A stretch of 9,491 nucleotides of DNA from Clostridia bacterium (GTDB lineage Bacteria > Bacillota > Clostridia > Christensenellales > Aristaeellaceae). Location of the stretch: NCBI GenBank assembly GCA_017469605.1, contig JAFUGB010000136.1:1-9491 (forward strand). Direction: 5' to 3'. Of this stretch, positions 1-6,179 are shown piece after piece. Made by a program: the position numbers and the translations under genes. The first letter of the stretch is position 1; the number at the start of each line of letters is the position of its first letter. The notes under the pieces were generated by a model, which was not told the origin of the DNA, made no database searches, and worked only from the letters and a program-made list of their open reading frames with translations.

Positions 1-3
1 ATT

Positions 4-78
4 CCGAAGAAAATGATTTTTCATTTTCTTCGGGGGCATCGACTTTGTCGATGCCCTGAGCCAGCCGATGGGCTGGCT
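4..78. repeat. Three tandem perfect hairpins, possible repeat element or convergent terminator region
   Basis: Three inverted repeats follow one another almost without spacing. The first has arms 4-16 and 21-33 (13 bp, TTTT loop), the second 34-43 and 47-56 (10 bp, TTT loop), and the third 59-66 and 71-78 (8 bp, GATG loop). All three stems are perfect. They lie just 3' of the minus-strand gene that ends at 105, so they would form the tail of its transcript. None is followed by a real T-run on the minus strand. On the plus strand only the third is followed by a short TTT. They may serve as a 3'-end or bidirectional terminator for a gene beyond the left edge, or be a copy of a small palindromic repeat family. 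No second copy is visible in this window. Confidence 0.6.
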
Positions 79-104
79 TTCAATGCGGAAGCGTTTACGC
101 GGTT

Positions 105-1025
105 TTACGCCTGTACGGCCGCGCCTGTGGTCTTTCCCATGCGCTTTTTGGGCGGGGCCAGATGATACTCGTGGCCCTCGTCATAGAAAACCTTGGCGGG
201 TGGGGTTTCCAGCTGCTCGGGGTCGTTGAGCAGGCGCACCCACAGCGCCAGCATTTTGGCGTACATGGCGCCCTCGGCAATGCGCTCATCGCATACCAGG
301 CCCAGGGGCAGCAGGCGCTTGCGCACGGCATTGCCCTTGGCGTCGGTGGTCATGGTGCGCTCCACCGAACCGATGGAGACAAACTGGGAGCAGGTGCCAA
401 AGTTATAAATATGATGGTTCACCGCGGGCAGGCCGATGGAGGCCAGGTTGGTAACGAACAGGCTGGTGTGAAAGGGGCTGGCATTCAGGATGTAACGGGG
501 CATGATGCCGTAACGATCCAGGAAACGGGCCAGGCCCACTACGCTGTTAGCCCAAATGGGCCTCAGCAGCAGCTTGGCCACCTTCATGGTGCTGTTATCG
601 GCCTCTTCCCTGCGGCAGCGTTCCACCGTTTCGCTGATGCGGTCGGCCACATCATAGATGGTGTCGCTGGGATCAAAGAGGCATTTGGTGGTGTTTTCGG
701 CAATCCGGCCGGTGCTGGTGTTCTGCAGCAGGGCGAAGGAAACGGCCAGTTCGTTTCGGGCATAGAGCCGCTTGTTGGATACAAAGCGGTTGACCTCGGG
801 GATCTGGGATACCACCCGGATATAGGCGGCGATGACGATTTCCATAAAAGTGATCTTATAGCCCTCGTCGGCTTTGGCCACGATGTAGCGAGCCAGCTTT
901 TCAAAATCGATTTTATAATCTGACATGACCTGCGCGTCGCAGCGCATGGGCATGATATAGGGCGTCAACGCCACGATGGGATCAATATCGCTGACCAGGT
1001 GGCCGTCGCTGCGGTGTCCGAACAT
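105..1025 (-). CDS. Stand-alone 2-oxo acid dehydrogenase E2 / CAT-fold acyltransferase-like protein with degenerate active site
   Basis: The protein resembles the catalytic domain of dihydrolipoamide acyltransferases, which share the chloramphenicol acetyltransferase fold. Recognisable parts, numbered from the longest possible start at 1061 (318 aa), are an N-terminal region through TPYIMP (about 33-38), an SPFHTSLFVTNLASIG stretch (195-210), NHHIYNFGT (215-223), and CDERIAEG (257-264) followed by an amphipathic helix ending LLNDPEQLE. The last block aligns with the E2 signature DHRxxDG, but the catalytic His is Glu259 and the Asp is Glu263. There is no lipoyl or E1/E3-binding domain, and no E1 or E3 gene lies nearby. 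The ATG at 1025 (306 aa) is preferred. GGAAGG sits 9 nt before it, whereas the ATG at 1061 has no ribosome binding site and would lie only about 8 nt from the predicted transcription start. The C-terminus is basic (PPKKRMGK). From memory, related stand-alone E2-like proteins with a DERI motif occur in other Clostridia. The substrate is unknown. Confidence 0.8.
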   Translation of the reverse strand: MFGHRSDGHLVSDIDPIVALTPYIMPMRCDAQVMSDYKIDFEKLARYIVAKADEGYKITFMEIVIAAYIRVVSQIPEVNRFVSNKRLYARNELAVSFALLQNTSTGRIAENTTKCLFDPSDTIYDVADRISETVERCRREEADNSTMKVAKLLLRPIWANSVVGLARFLDRYGIMPRYILNASPFHTSLFVTNLASIGLPAVNHHIYNFGTCSQFVSIGSVERTMTTDAKGNAVRKRLLPLGLVCDERIAEGAMYAKMLALWVRLLNDPEQLETPPAKVFYDEGHEYHLAPPKKRMGKTTGAAVQA

Positions 1026-1075
1026 AAGCTTCATCCTTCCGGCATCCGTCTGAGGATACATGTTTTTCTGTTTAT

Positions 1076-1104
1076 ATTATAAGGCCCGCCGGGGGACGCG
1101 TCAA
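1076..1104 (-). promoter_or_regulatory. Predicted sigma-70/SigA promoter of the E2-like gene
   Basis: On the minus strand, TTGACG (1104-1099) is followed after 17 bp by a perfect TATAAT (1081-1076). Transcription would start near 1069. That leaves an 8-nt leader for the ATG at 1061 but about 44 nt for the ATG at 1025, which has a ribosome binding site. The match to consensus is strong, but activity is inferred from sequence only. Confidence 0.7.
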
Positions 1105-1116
1105 TTTGTGCCGGAT

Positions 1117-1146
1117 TTGTGACATAATTGGCCCGTCCGGTATACA
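1117..1146 (+). promoter_or_regulatory. Possible upstream secondary promoter for the ribosomal operon
   Basis: TTGTGA (1117-1122) and TATACA (1141-1146) are separated by 18 bp. This is a moderate match that lies back-to-back with the leftward promoter. If active, it would add about 190 nt to the S10 leader and would transcribe the hairpin at 1160-1192. It is much weaker than the promoter at 1305-1333. Confidence 0.25.
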
Positions 1147-1153
1147 CTGCGGC

Positions 1154-1192
1154 AAAAACGTCGCTGCGGCGCGCCGGATTCTGCGCCGCGAC
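1154..1192 (-). terminator. Possible minus-strand intrinsic terminator between the divergent promoters
   Basis: A GC-rich inverted repeat has a 7-bp perfect core (1166-1172 with 1183-1189), extended by GTC/GAC (1160-1162 with 1190-1192) around a 3-nt bulge. Read on the minus strand, the stem is followed two bases later by TTTTT (1158-1154). It could stop leftward antisense transcription from entering the E2-like gene. The T-run is short, so a protein-binding palindrome or a chance structure is also possible. Confidence 0.35.
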
Positions 1193-1232
1193 ACGCCCGG
1201 GGCAGTGGACATGATATTGGACTTGGGCGGTC

Positions 1233-1304
1233 AAAAAAGCAAGGTTTTTCAAGGGGTTTCCGAAAAAAACTTTTAAAAAATCCGGAAAAATTTTTGATTT
1301 ACTC
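1233..1304 (+). promoter_or_regulatory. A-tract / UP-element-like region upstream of the S10 promoter
   Basis: A- and T-tracts lie at 1233-1238, 1245-1249, 1263-1269, 1275-1280, 1286-1290 and 1291-1295, directly upstream of the -35 box at 1305. Several centres are about 11 bp apart (roughly 1266, 1277.5, 1288), as in intrinsically curved DNA. AT-rich DNA in this position is typical of UP elements that contact the RNA polymerase alpha subunit at rRNA and ribosomal-protein promoters. The function here is inferred. Confidence 0.45.
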
Positions 1305-1333
1305 TTGCAATTTTTGTAAGAATAGCTTATACT
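1305..1333 (+). promoter_or_regulatory. Main predicted promoter of the S10-spc operon
   Basis: TTGCAA (1305-1310) and TATACT (1328-1333) are separated by exactly 17 bp. This is a strong housekeeping-sigma promoter facing rpsJ, with transcription expected to start near 1340. It is the best match in the intergenic region and sits downstream of an A/T-rich tract. Confidence 0.75.
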
Positions 1334-1339
1334 ATGTCT

Positions 1340-1566
1340 GTTGTCTGTTTATGGGATGAAACTGCAAGTTGCCGCCCGGCCTTGGCGGGTAATTGCAGCG
1401 GACCGGCCCGGCCAGACCGGGCGACGGGCTCACACTTCCCGCCGCTGACCATGCGGTACGGGGAAGAAAGTCGAAGGGATTCTGATGGGTTGCGAATCCC
1501 GACTGCGCGGGAGACAGCACCCTGCGGGATGCTCCCCCCTTTGACCGCGAGTACGAACATCTGATT
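1340..1566 (+). promoter_or_regulatory. Long structured 5' leader of the ribosomal operon, candidate autoregulatory RNA
   Basis: About 240 nt separate the predicted transcription start from rpsJ, and the stretch holds a run of perfect or near-perfect stems. Stem A pairs 1362-1367 with 1393-1398 and encloses 1372-1376/1384-1388. Stem B pairs 1406-1411 with 1417-1422. Stem C pairs 1435-1440 with 1461-1466 and encloses 1442-1445/1453-1456. Stem D pairs 1476-1482 with 1494-1500, with outer 1470-1472/1501-1503. Stem E pairs 1516-1519 with 1530-1533, with 1520-1522/1526-1528 inside and 1509-1511/1534-1536 outside. None is followed by a T-run, so a transcriptional attenuator is not evident. Ribosomal-protein leaders upstream of rpsJ are known in Clostridia. 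I cannot say whether this one matches that family or which protein would bind it. Confidence 0.55.
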
Positions 1567-1579
1567 AGGAGGAAAAAAG

Positions 1580-1888
1580 ATGGCCAACCAGAAAATCCGC
1601 ATCAAGCTCAAGGCGTATGAGCACAACCTGATTGATCGCAGCGCCGAGCGCATTGTGGAAACCGCCAAGCGCACCGGCGCCCAGGTTGCCGGCCCCATTC
1701 CGCTGCCCACTGAAAAGGAGATCGTCACCATTCTGCGTTCTCCCCACAAGTACAAGGACAGCCGCGAGCAGTTTGAACGCCGCACGCACAAGCGCCTGAT
1801 CGATATCCACAATCCCACCCAGCGCACTGTGGACGCCATGATGAAGCTCGATCTTCCCGCCGGCGTCGAGATCGAAATCAAGCTGTGA
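1580..1888 (+). CDS. rpsJ: 30S ribosomal protein S10
   Basis: S10 is a head protein of the small subunit. As NusE, it also joins NusB in transcription antitermination. The 102-aa product has the family length and hallmark stretches: IRIKLKAYEHNLID near the start, GPIPLPTEKE (about 38-47), KYKDSREQFERRTHKRLIDI in the middle, and the LDLPAGVEIEIKL end. AGGAGG at 1567-1572 sits 7 nt before the ATG. It is the first gene of the operon, behind a strong promoter and a long structured leader. No tuf or other str-operon gene precedes it here. The next gene follows after 17 nt. Confidence 0.98.
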   Translation: MANQKIRIKLKAYEHNLIDRSAERIVETAKRTGAQVAGPIPLPTEKEIVTILRSPHKYKDSREQFERRTHKRLIDIHNPTQRTVDAMMKLDLPAGVEIEIKL

Positions 1889-1905
1889 GGCAGGAGGAGA
1901 ACATC

Positions 1906-2547
1906 ATGAAGAAAGCAATTCTGGGCAAAAAGCTCGGCATGACCCAGATTTTCATGCCCGACGGAAGCCTGGTGCCCGTAACCGTCATTGAAGCGGGCCC
2001 CTGCACCGTGGTTCAGAAGAAAACCAATGAAAAAGACGGCTACGAGGCTGTGCAGTTCGGGTTTGATACTTATCCCGAAAAGCGCGCCGAAAAGCTGGTC
2101 AACAAGCCCGAAAAGGGCCATTTCAAGGCCGCCGGCGTGGCTCCCACCCGCTACCTGCGCGAATTCCGCCTGGAGGATGCCGCTTCCTATGAAGTGGGCC
2201 AGGTGGTGAAGGCTGACGTGTTCACCGAGGGGGACAAGATCGACATCACCGGCACCAGCAAGGGCCACGGCTACACCGGCGCCATCTATCGCTGGAACCA
2301 GCATACCGGCCCCATGGCCCACGGCTCCAAGTACCATCGCGGCGTCGGCTCCCTGAGCGCCAACTCTGACCCCAGCCGCGTGTTTAAAAACAAGCACATG
2401 TCCGGCCATTACGGCGTGGAGCGCACCACCATCCAGAACCTGACCGTGGTCAAGGTGGACGCGGAGCGCAACCTGCTGCTGGTTCGCGGCGCTGTGCCCG
2501 GCCCCAAGGGCGGTTTGCTGCTTGTGCGCAATACCGTGAAAGCCTGA
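1906..2547 (+). CDS. rplC: 50S ribosomal protein L3
   Basis: L3 is an early-assembly protein of the large subunit, with a long loop that approaches the peptidyl-transferase centre. The product is 213 aa, normal for the family. It opens KKAILGKKLGMTQIF, carries TSKGHGYTG at about 117-125, and ends with KVDAERNLLLVRGAVPG. The start at 1906 is chosen because AGGAGG (1892-1897) lies 8 nt upstream. A GTG in frame at 1885 falls inside the last codons of rpsJ and has no ribosome binding site. The glutamine that PrmB methylates in Escherichia coli L3 is a serine or neighbouring non-Gln residue here (SLSANSDP, about 149-156), as expected outside Proteobacteria. In-frame tandem stops TGA TAA end the gene, and the second overlaps the next ribosome binding site. 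Confidence 0.97.
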   Translation: MKKAILGKKLGMTQIFMPDGSLVPVTVIEAGPCTVVQKKTNEKDGYEAVQFGFDTYPEKRAEKLVNKPEKGHFKAAGVAPTRYLREFRLEDAASYEVGQVVKADVFTEGDKIDITGTSKGHGYTGAIYRWNQHTGPMAHGSKYHRGVGSLSANSDPSRVFKNKHMSGHYGVERTTIQNLTVVKVDAERNLLLVRGAVPGPKGGLLLVRNTVKA

Positions 2548-2565
2548 TAAGGAGGAACAACGATT

Positions 2566-3189
2566 ATGCCCAGTATCAAAGTGCTGAATATGCAGGGCGC
2601 GAGCGTTGGCGAAATGCAGCTCAAGGATGAAATTTTCGCCGTTGAGCCCAACGTTGCGGCCATGCATCTGGTCGTCCGCTCCATCCTTGCCAATAAGCGT
2701 CAGGGCACCCAGAGCGCGCTGACTCGCGGCATGGTTCGCGGCGGCGGCCGTAAGATCTATCGCCAGAAGGGCACCGGCAACGCGCGCCATCATGGCAACC
2801 GCGCTCCCCAGTTTGCCCACGGCGGCGTGGTGTTTGCGCCCCAGCCCCGGGATTACGTGGTCAACGTGCCCAAGAAAGTGCGCCGCCTGGCCATGAAGAG
2901 CGCCCTGACCTCTAAGTTCAACGATGGTGATATCATCGTGGTGGACCAGATCAAGTTTGAGGAAGTCAAGACCAAGTTTGCCGCCAAGATGCTGGATGCG
3001 CTGAAGGTTGAAAAGCGCAGCCTGCTGGTGCTGGAGGGCCGGGATGAAAGCATCATCCGCGCCACCAAGAACCTGGCCATCCTGGATGACAGCTATGTCA
3101 ACACCCTCAACGTGTACGACATCCTGCGCGCCAACAAGCTGATTGTGACCCGCGCCGCGATGGAGAACATTCAGGAGGTGTACGCCTAA
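2566..3189 (+). CDS. rplD: 50S ribosomal protein L4
   Basis: L4 binds 23S rRNA domain I, and its extended loop forms part of the exit-tunnel constriction with L22. In some bacteria it also represses its own operon through the leader. The 207-aa length is normal. The loop lies around residues 47-88, with GGGRKIYRQKGTG at 59-71 and HGGVVFAPQPRDY after it. The usual PWRQKGTGRAR is here IYRQKGTGNAR, and the following tip reads HHGNRAPQF. The tunnel lysine (RQKG) is kept. AAGGAGG (2549-2555) precedes the ATG. The stop codon overlaps the rplW start by one base (TAATG), which implies coupled translation. Confidence 0.97.
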   Translation: MPSIKVLNMQGASVGEMQLKDEIFAVEPNVAAMHLVVRSILANKRQGTQSALTRGMVRGGGRKIYRQKGTGNARHHGNRAPQFAHGGVVFAPQPRDYVVNVPKKVRRLAMKSALTSKFNDGDIIVVDQIKFEEVKTKFAAKMLDALKVEKRSLLVLEGRDESIIRATKNLAILDDSYVNTLNVYDILRANKLIVTRAAMENIQEVYA

Positions 3190-3485
3190 TGAAGAATGCT
3201 CATGACATCATCCTCCGCCCTGTGCTGACCGAAAAGGGTTACGAGGGCATCGAGGAAAAGCGCTACGTCTTTGAGGTGGCCATCTCCGCCAACAAGACCG
3301 AAATCAAGCAGGCGCTGGAAACCGTTTTTGAAGGCATCAAAGTGGAAAAGGTCAACACTGTGCGCACCATCGGCAAGATGAAGCGCCAGGGCATCCACGA
3401 GGGCCGCACCCCCGAGGTCAAGAAGGCGTATGTCAAGCTGGCCGAGGATTCCAAGCCCATCGCGTTCTTTGAAGGCATGGCCTAA
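3189..3485 (+). CDS. rplW: 50S ribosomal protein L23
   Basis: L23 sits beside the mouth of the exit tunnel next to L29 and is the docking site for trigger factor and signal recognition particle. The 98-aa protein has the family opening ILRPVLTEKGYE, in which Glu15 matches the conserved glutamate that trigger factor contacts. It also has VFEVAISANKTEIKQALETVF and the loop region KMKRQGIHEGRTPEVKKAYVKL. Its ATG shares one base with the rplD stop. The GGAGG for this start lies inside the rplD 3' end (3174-3179 area), so reinitiation after rplD is likely. Confidence 0.97.
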   Translation: MKNAHDIILRPVLTEKGYEGIEEKRYVFEVAISANKTEIKQALETVFEGIKVEKVNTVRTIGKMKRQGIHEGRTPEVKKAYVKLAEDSKPIAFFEGMA

Positions 3486-3505
3486 GGCAAGGGAGGAGAA
3501 GCATT

Positions 3506-4339
<834 letters not shown>

Positions 4340-4362
4340 GAGCGAAGGAGGCAATCTGAATC

Positions 4363-4635
4363 ATGAGCCGTTCCGTCAAGAAAGGCCCCTATATCCAGGA
4401 AGCGCTGCTCAAGCGCGTTCAGGAAATGAACCAGACGGGCAAAAAGGCCGTTCTGAAGACCTGGTCCCGTTCTTCCACTATTTTCCCTGATTTTGTCGGC
4501 CACACCATCGCCGTGCACGATGGCCGCAAGCATGTGCCGGTCTATGTGACCGAGGACATGGTCGGCCACAAGCTGGGTGAATTCGCCCCCACGCGCACCT
4601 TCCGCGGTCACGCCGGCGAAAAGACATCGAAGTAA
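4363..4635 (+). CDS. rpsS: 30S ribosomal protein S19
   Basis: S19 lies in the head of the small subunit with S13 and takes part in the intersubunit bridge and A-site region. The product is 90 aa. It opens MSRSVKKGPYI and carries KTWSRSSTIFPDFVGHTIAVH (32-52), followed by EDMVGHKLGEFAPTRTFRGH (64-83), all diagnostic. AAGGAGG lies upstream of the ATG with a somewhat long spacer. The gene has no insertions or losses, and 23 nt separate it from rplB. Confidence 0.98.
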   Translation: MSRSVKKGPYIQEALLKRVQEMNQTGKKAVLKTWSRSSTIFPDFVGHTIAVHDGRKHVPVYVTEDMVGHKLGEFAPTRTFRGHAGEKTSK

Positions 4636-4655
4636 TCGGAAGGAGAGAGTGAAAA

Positions 4656-5042
4656 ATGGCTACGAATACCCGTGAAAAGGGTGCCCGCCGCGCGGAAACG
4701 CGCGATAAGCGCCCCCAGGCCCACATCAAGCATGTGCGCATCTCTCCCCGTAAGGTCAAGATCGTCATCGATCTGATCCGCGGCAAAAACGTGGACGAGG
4801 CCCTGGCGATCCTGCAGTACACCCCCAAGGCAGCTTCTCCTGTTGTGTATAAGCTGCTGACCAGCGCTGTGGCCAACGCCGTGAACAACCAGGATATGGA
4901 CCGCAGCACCCTCTATGTTGCTGAGGTGTATGCCAATCCCGGCCCCACCCTGAAGCGTTATGTAGCCCGCAGCCGCGGCTCGGCCAGCCCGATGCTCCGC
5001 CGCACCAGCCACATCAGCGTGATTCTGGACGAAAAGAAGTAA
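4656..5042 (+). CDS. rplV: 50S ribosomal protein L22 with N-terminal extension
   Basis: L22 contacts all 23S rRNA domains, and its beta-hairpin forms the tunnel constriction with L4. The core starts near residue 22 (AHIKHVRISPRKVKIVIDLIRGK). The hairpin region reads GPTLKRYVARSRGSASPMLRRTSHI near the C-terminus, with the Lys-Arg pair at the macrolide-relevant tip present. At 128 aa it is longer than the roughly 110-113 aa of E. coli and Bacillus. The extra 18 or so residues form a charged N-terminal extension (TREKGARRAETRDKRPQ). The start is supported by AGGAG at 4641-4645, and the next in-frame Met is far into the core. Similar extensions exist, as far as I recall, in other Clostridia. Confidence 0.96.
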   Translation: MATNTREKGARRAETRDKRPQAHIKHVRISPRKVKIVIDLIRGKNVDEALAILQYTPKAASPVVYKLLTSAVANAVNNQDMDRSTLYVAEVYANPGPTLKRYVARSRGSASPMLRRTSHISVILDEKK

Positions 5043-5055
5043 GGGAGGTTTCCGA

Positions 5056-5742
5056 ATGGGTCAGAAAGTTAATCCGCACGGCGCGCGCGTTGGCGTCATC
5101 TTTGACTGGAGCACGCGCTGGTATGCTGAGAAAAAGGATTTCGCCAACCACCTGGTCGAGGATCACAAGCTGCGCGAAATGCTGAAGGAAAAGTATTATG
5201 CCACCGGCATCAGCCGCATTGACATCGAGCGCTCTGACGACGCCCGCATGACCGTGAACATCTTCACCGGCAAGCCCGGCATGATCATCGGCCGCGGCGG
5301 CAAGGGCATCGAAGATCTGAAGGCTGAGGTTGAAAAGTTCCTGGGCCATGCCTGCAACATCAACGTCATGGAAATCAAATCCCCTGACACCGATGCCCAG
5401 CTGGTGGCCGAGAACATTGCCCAGCAGCTGGAAAAGCGCATCGCCTTCCGCCGTGCCATGAAGCAGAGCATTCAGCGCGCCATGCGGCCCATGAAGGGCG
5501 GCGAAGCTGCCAAGGGCATCAAGGTGTCGGTTTCCGGCCGCCTGAACGGCGCCGATATCGCCCGCACCGAACAGTATCATGAAGGTTCCATTCCCCTGCA
5601 GACGCTGCGCGCCAACATTGACTATGGCTTCGCTGAGGCCAAGACGACGTATGGCCGCCTGGGCGTGAAGGTCTGGATCTACAAGGGCCAGGTCCTGCCC
5701 CAGGCCAAAAAGCCTGCCGTGCGCACCGAAGGAGGCAAATAA
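5056..5742 (+). CDS. rpsC: 30S ribosomal protein S3
   Basis: S3 lines the mRNA entry tunnel and, with S4, gives the ribosome mRNA-unwinding activity. The 228-aa protein has a type-2 KH domain with the GxxG loop GRGG at 79-82. The later FRRAMKQ segment keeps both arginines and the lysine (E. coli R131, R132, K135) tied to helicase function. It also has SGRLNGADIARTEQYHEG and TLRANIDYGFAEAKTTYGRLGVKVWIYKG in the C-terminal domain. GGGAGG at 5043-5048 sits 7 nt before the ATG. The last codons (Glu-Gly-Gly-Lys) encode the ribosome binding site of rplP, and only 2 nt separate the two genes. Confidence 0.98.
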   Translation: MGQKVNPHGARVGVIFDWSTRWYAEKKDFANHLVEDHKLREMLKEKYYATGISRIDIERSDDARMTVNIFTGKPGMIIGRGGKGIEDLKAEVEKFLGHACNINVMEIKSPDTDAQLVAENIAQQLEKRIAFRRAMKQSIQRAMRPMKGGEAAKGIKVSVSGRLNGADIARTEQYHEGSIPLQTLRANIDYGFAEAKTTYGRLGVKVWIYKGQVLPQAKKPAVRTEGGK

Positions 5743-5744
5743 TC

Positions 5745-6176
5745 ATGTTGATGCCGAAAAGAGTAAAGCGCCGCCGTGTATTCCGCGGCCGCATGAAGGG
5801 CGCCGCCCATCGCGGCAATTTCGTCGCCTACGGCGAATATGGCCTGGTCGCCCTGGAGCCCTGCTGGGTTACCAGCCAGCAGATCGAGGCTGCTCGTATC
5901 GCCCTGACCCGCTACACCAAGCGCGGCGGTCAGGTATGGATCAAGATTTTCCCCGACAAGCCTGTTACCGCCAAGCCTGCTGAAACCCGCATGGGTTCCG
6001 GTAAGGGCTCTCCCGAATACTGGGTCGCGGTGGTAAAGCCCGGCCGCGTGCTGTTTGAGGTTGCGGGTGTTCCCGAAGCCGATGCCCGCGAGGCTCTGCG
6101 TCTGGCCAGCCATAAGCTGCCCCTGCGCTGCAAGTTTGTCACCGCTGAGAACTATGGCAGGAAGGACGGTGAGTAA
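5745..6176 (+). CDS. rplP: 50S ribosomal protein L16
   Basis: L16 is a late-assembly protein near the A-site tRNA elbow and the base of the L7/L12 stalk. The 143-aa product starts MLMPKRVKRRRVFRGRMKG. It contains ETRMGSGKGSPEYWVAVVKPG (80-100), whose Arg82 aligns with the E. coli arginine that YcfD hydroxylates, and ends in HKLPLRCKFV plus a short tail. The ATG at 5745 is used because GGAGG (5731-5735, inside rpsC) lies 9 nt upstream and the family begins ML-PKR. Translation is probably coupled to rpsC. Confidence 0.98.
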   Translation: MLMPKRVKRRRVFRGRMKGAAHRGNFVAYGEYGLVALEPCWVTSQQIEAARIALTRYTKRGGQVWIKIFPDKPVTAKPAETRMGSGKGSPEYWVAVVKPGRVLFEVAGVPEADAREALRLASHKLPLRCKFVTAENYGRKDGE

Positions 6177-6179
6177 GCA

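Noticed and set aside
162..923. 253-aa plus-strand frame opposite the E2-like gene
   Set aside because: The minus-strand protein has clear family features, a promoter and a ribosome binding site. The plus-strand frame is Gly/Gln/His-rich and has none of these.
1334..1564. 76-codon open frame across the rpsJ leader
   Set aside because: It starts at or before the predicted transcription start, lacks a ribosome binding site, and overlaps the stem-loops. The base-paired leader explains the sequence better.
1340..1579. T-box or metabolite riboswitch in the leader
   Set aside because: No T-box consensus (AGGGTGGNACCGCG type) and no terminator T-run is present, and no known metabolite riboswitch core was recognised.
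1885..1905. GTG start giving rplC seven extra residues
   Set aside because: It lies inside the last codons of rpsJ and has no ribosome binding site. The ATG at 1906 has AGGAGG at 8 nt and matches the family N-terminus.
1327..2820. 497-aa minus-strand open frame opposite the leader, rpsJ, rplC and part of rplD
   Set aside because: It lies antisense to genes that are certain, has no ribosome binding site of note, and its composition (Gly/Ala/His/Leu-rich) is what GC-biased third codon positions produce in the antisense frame.
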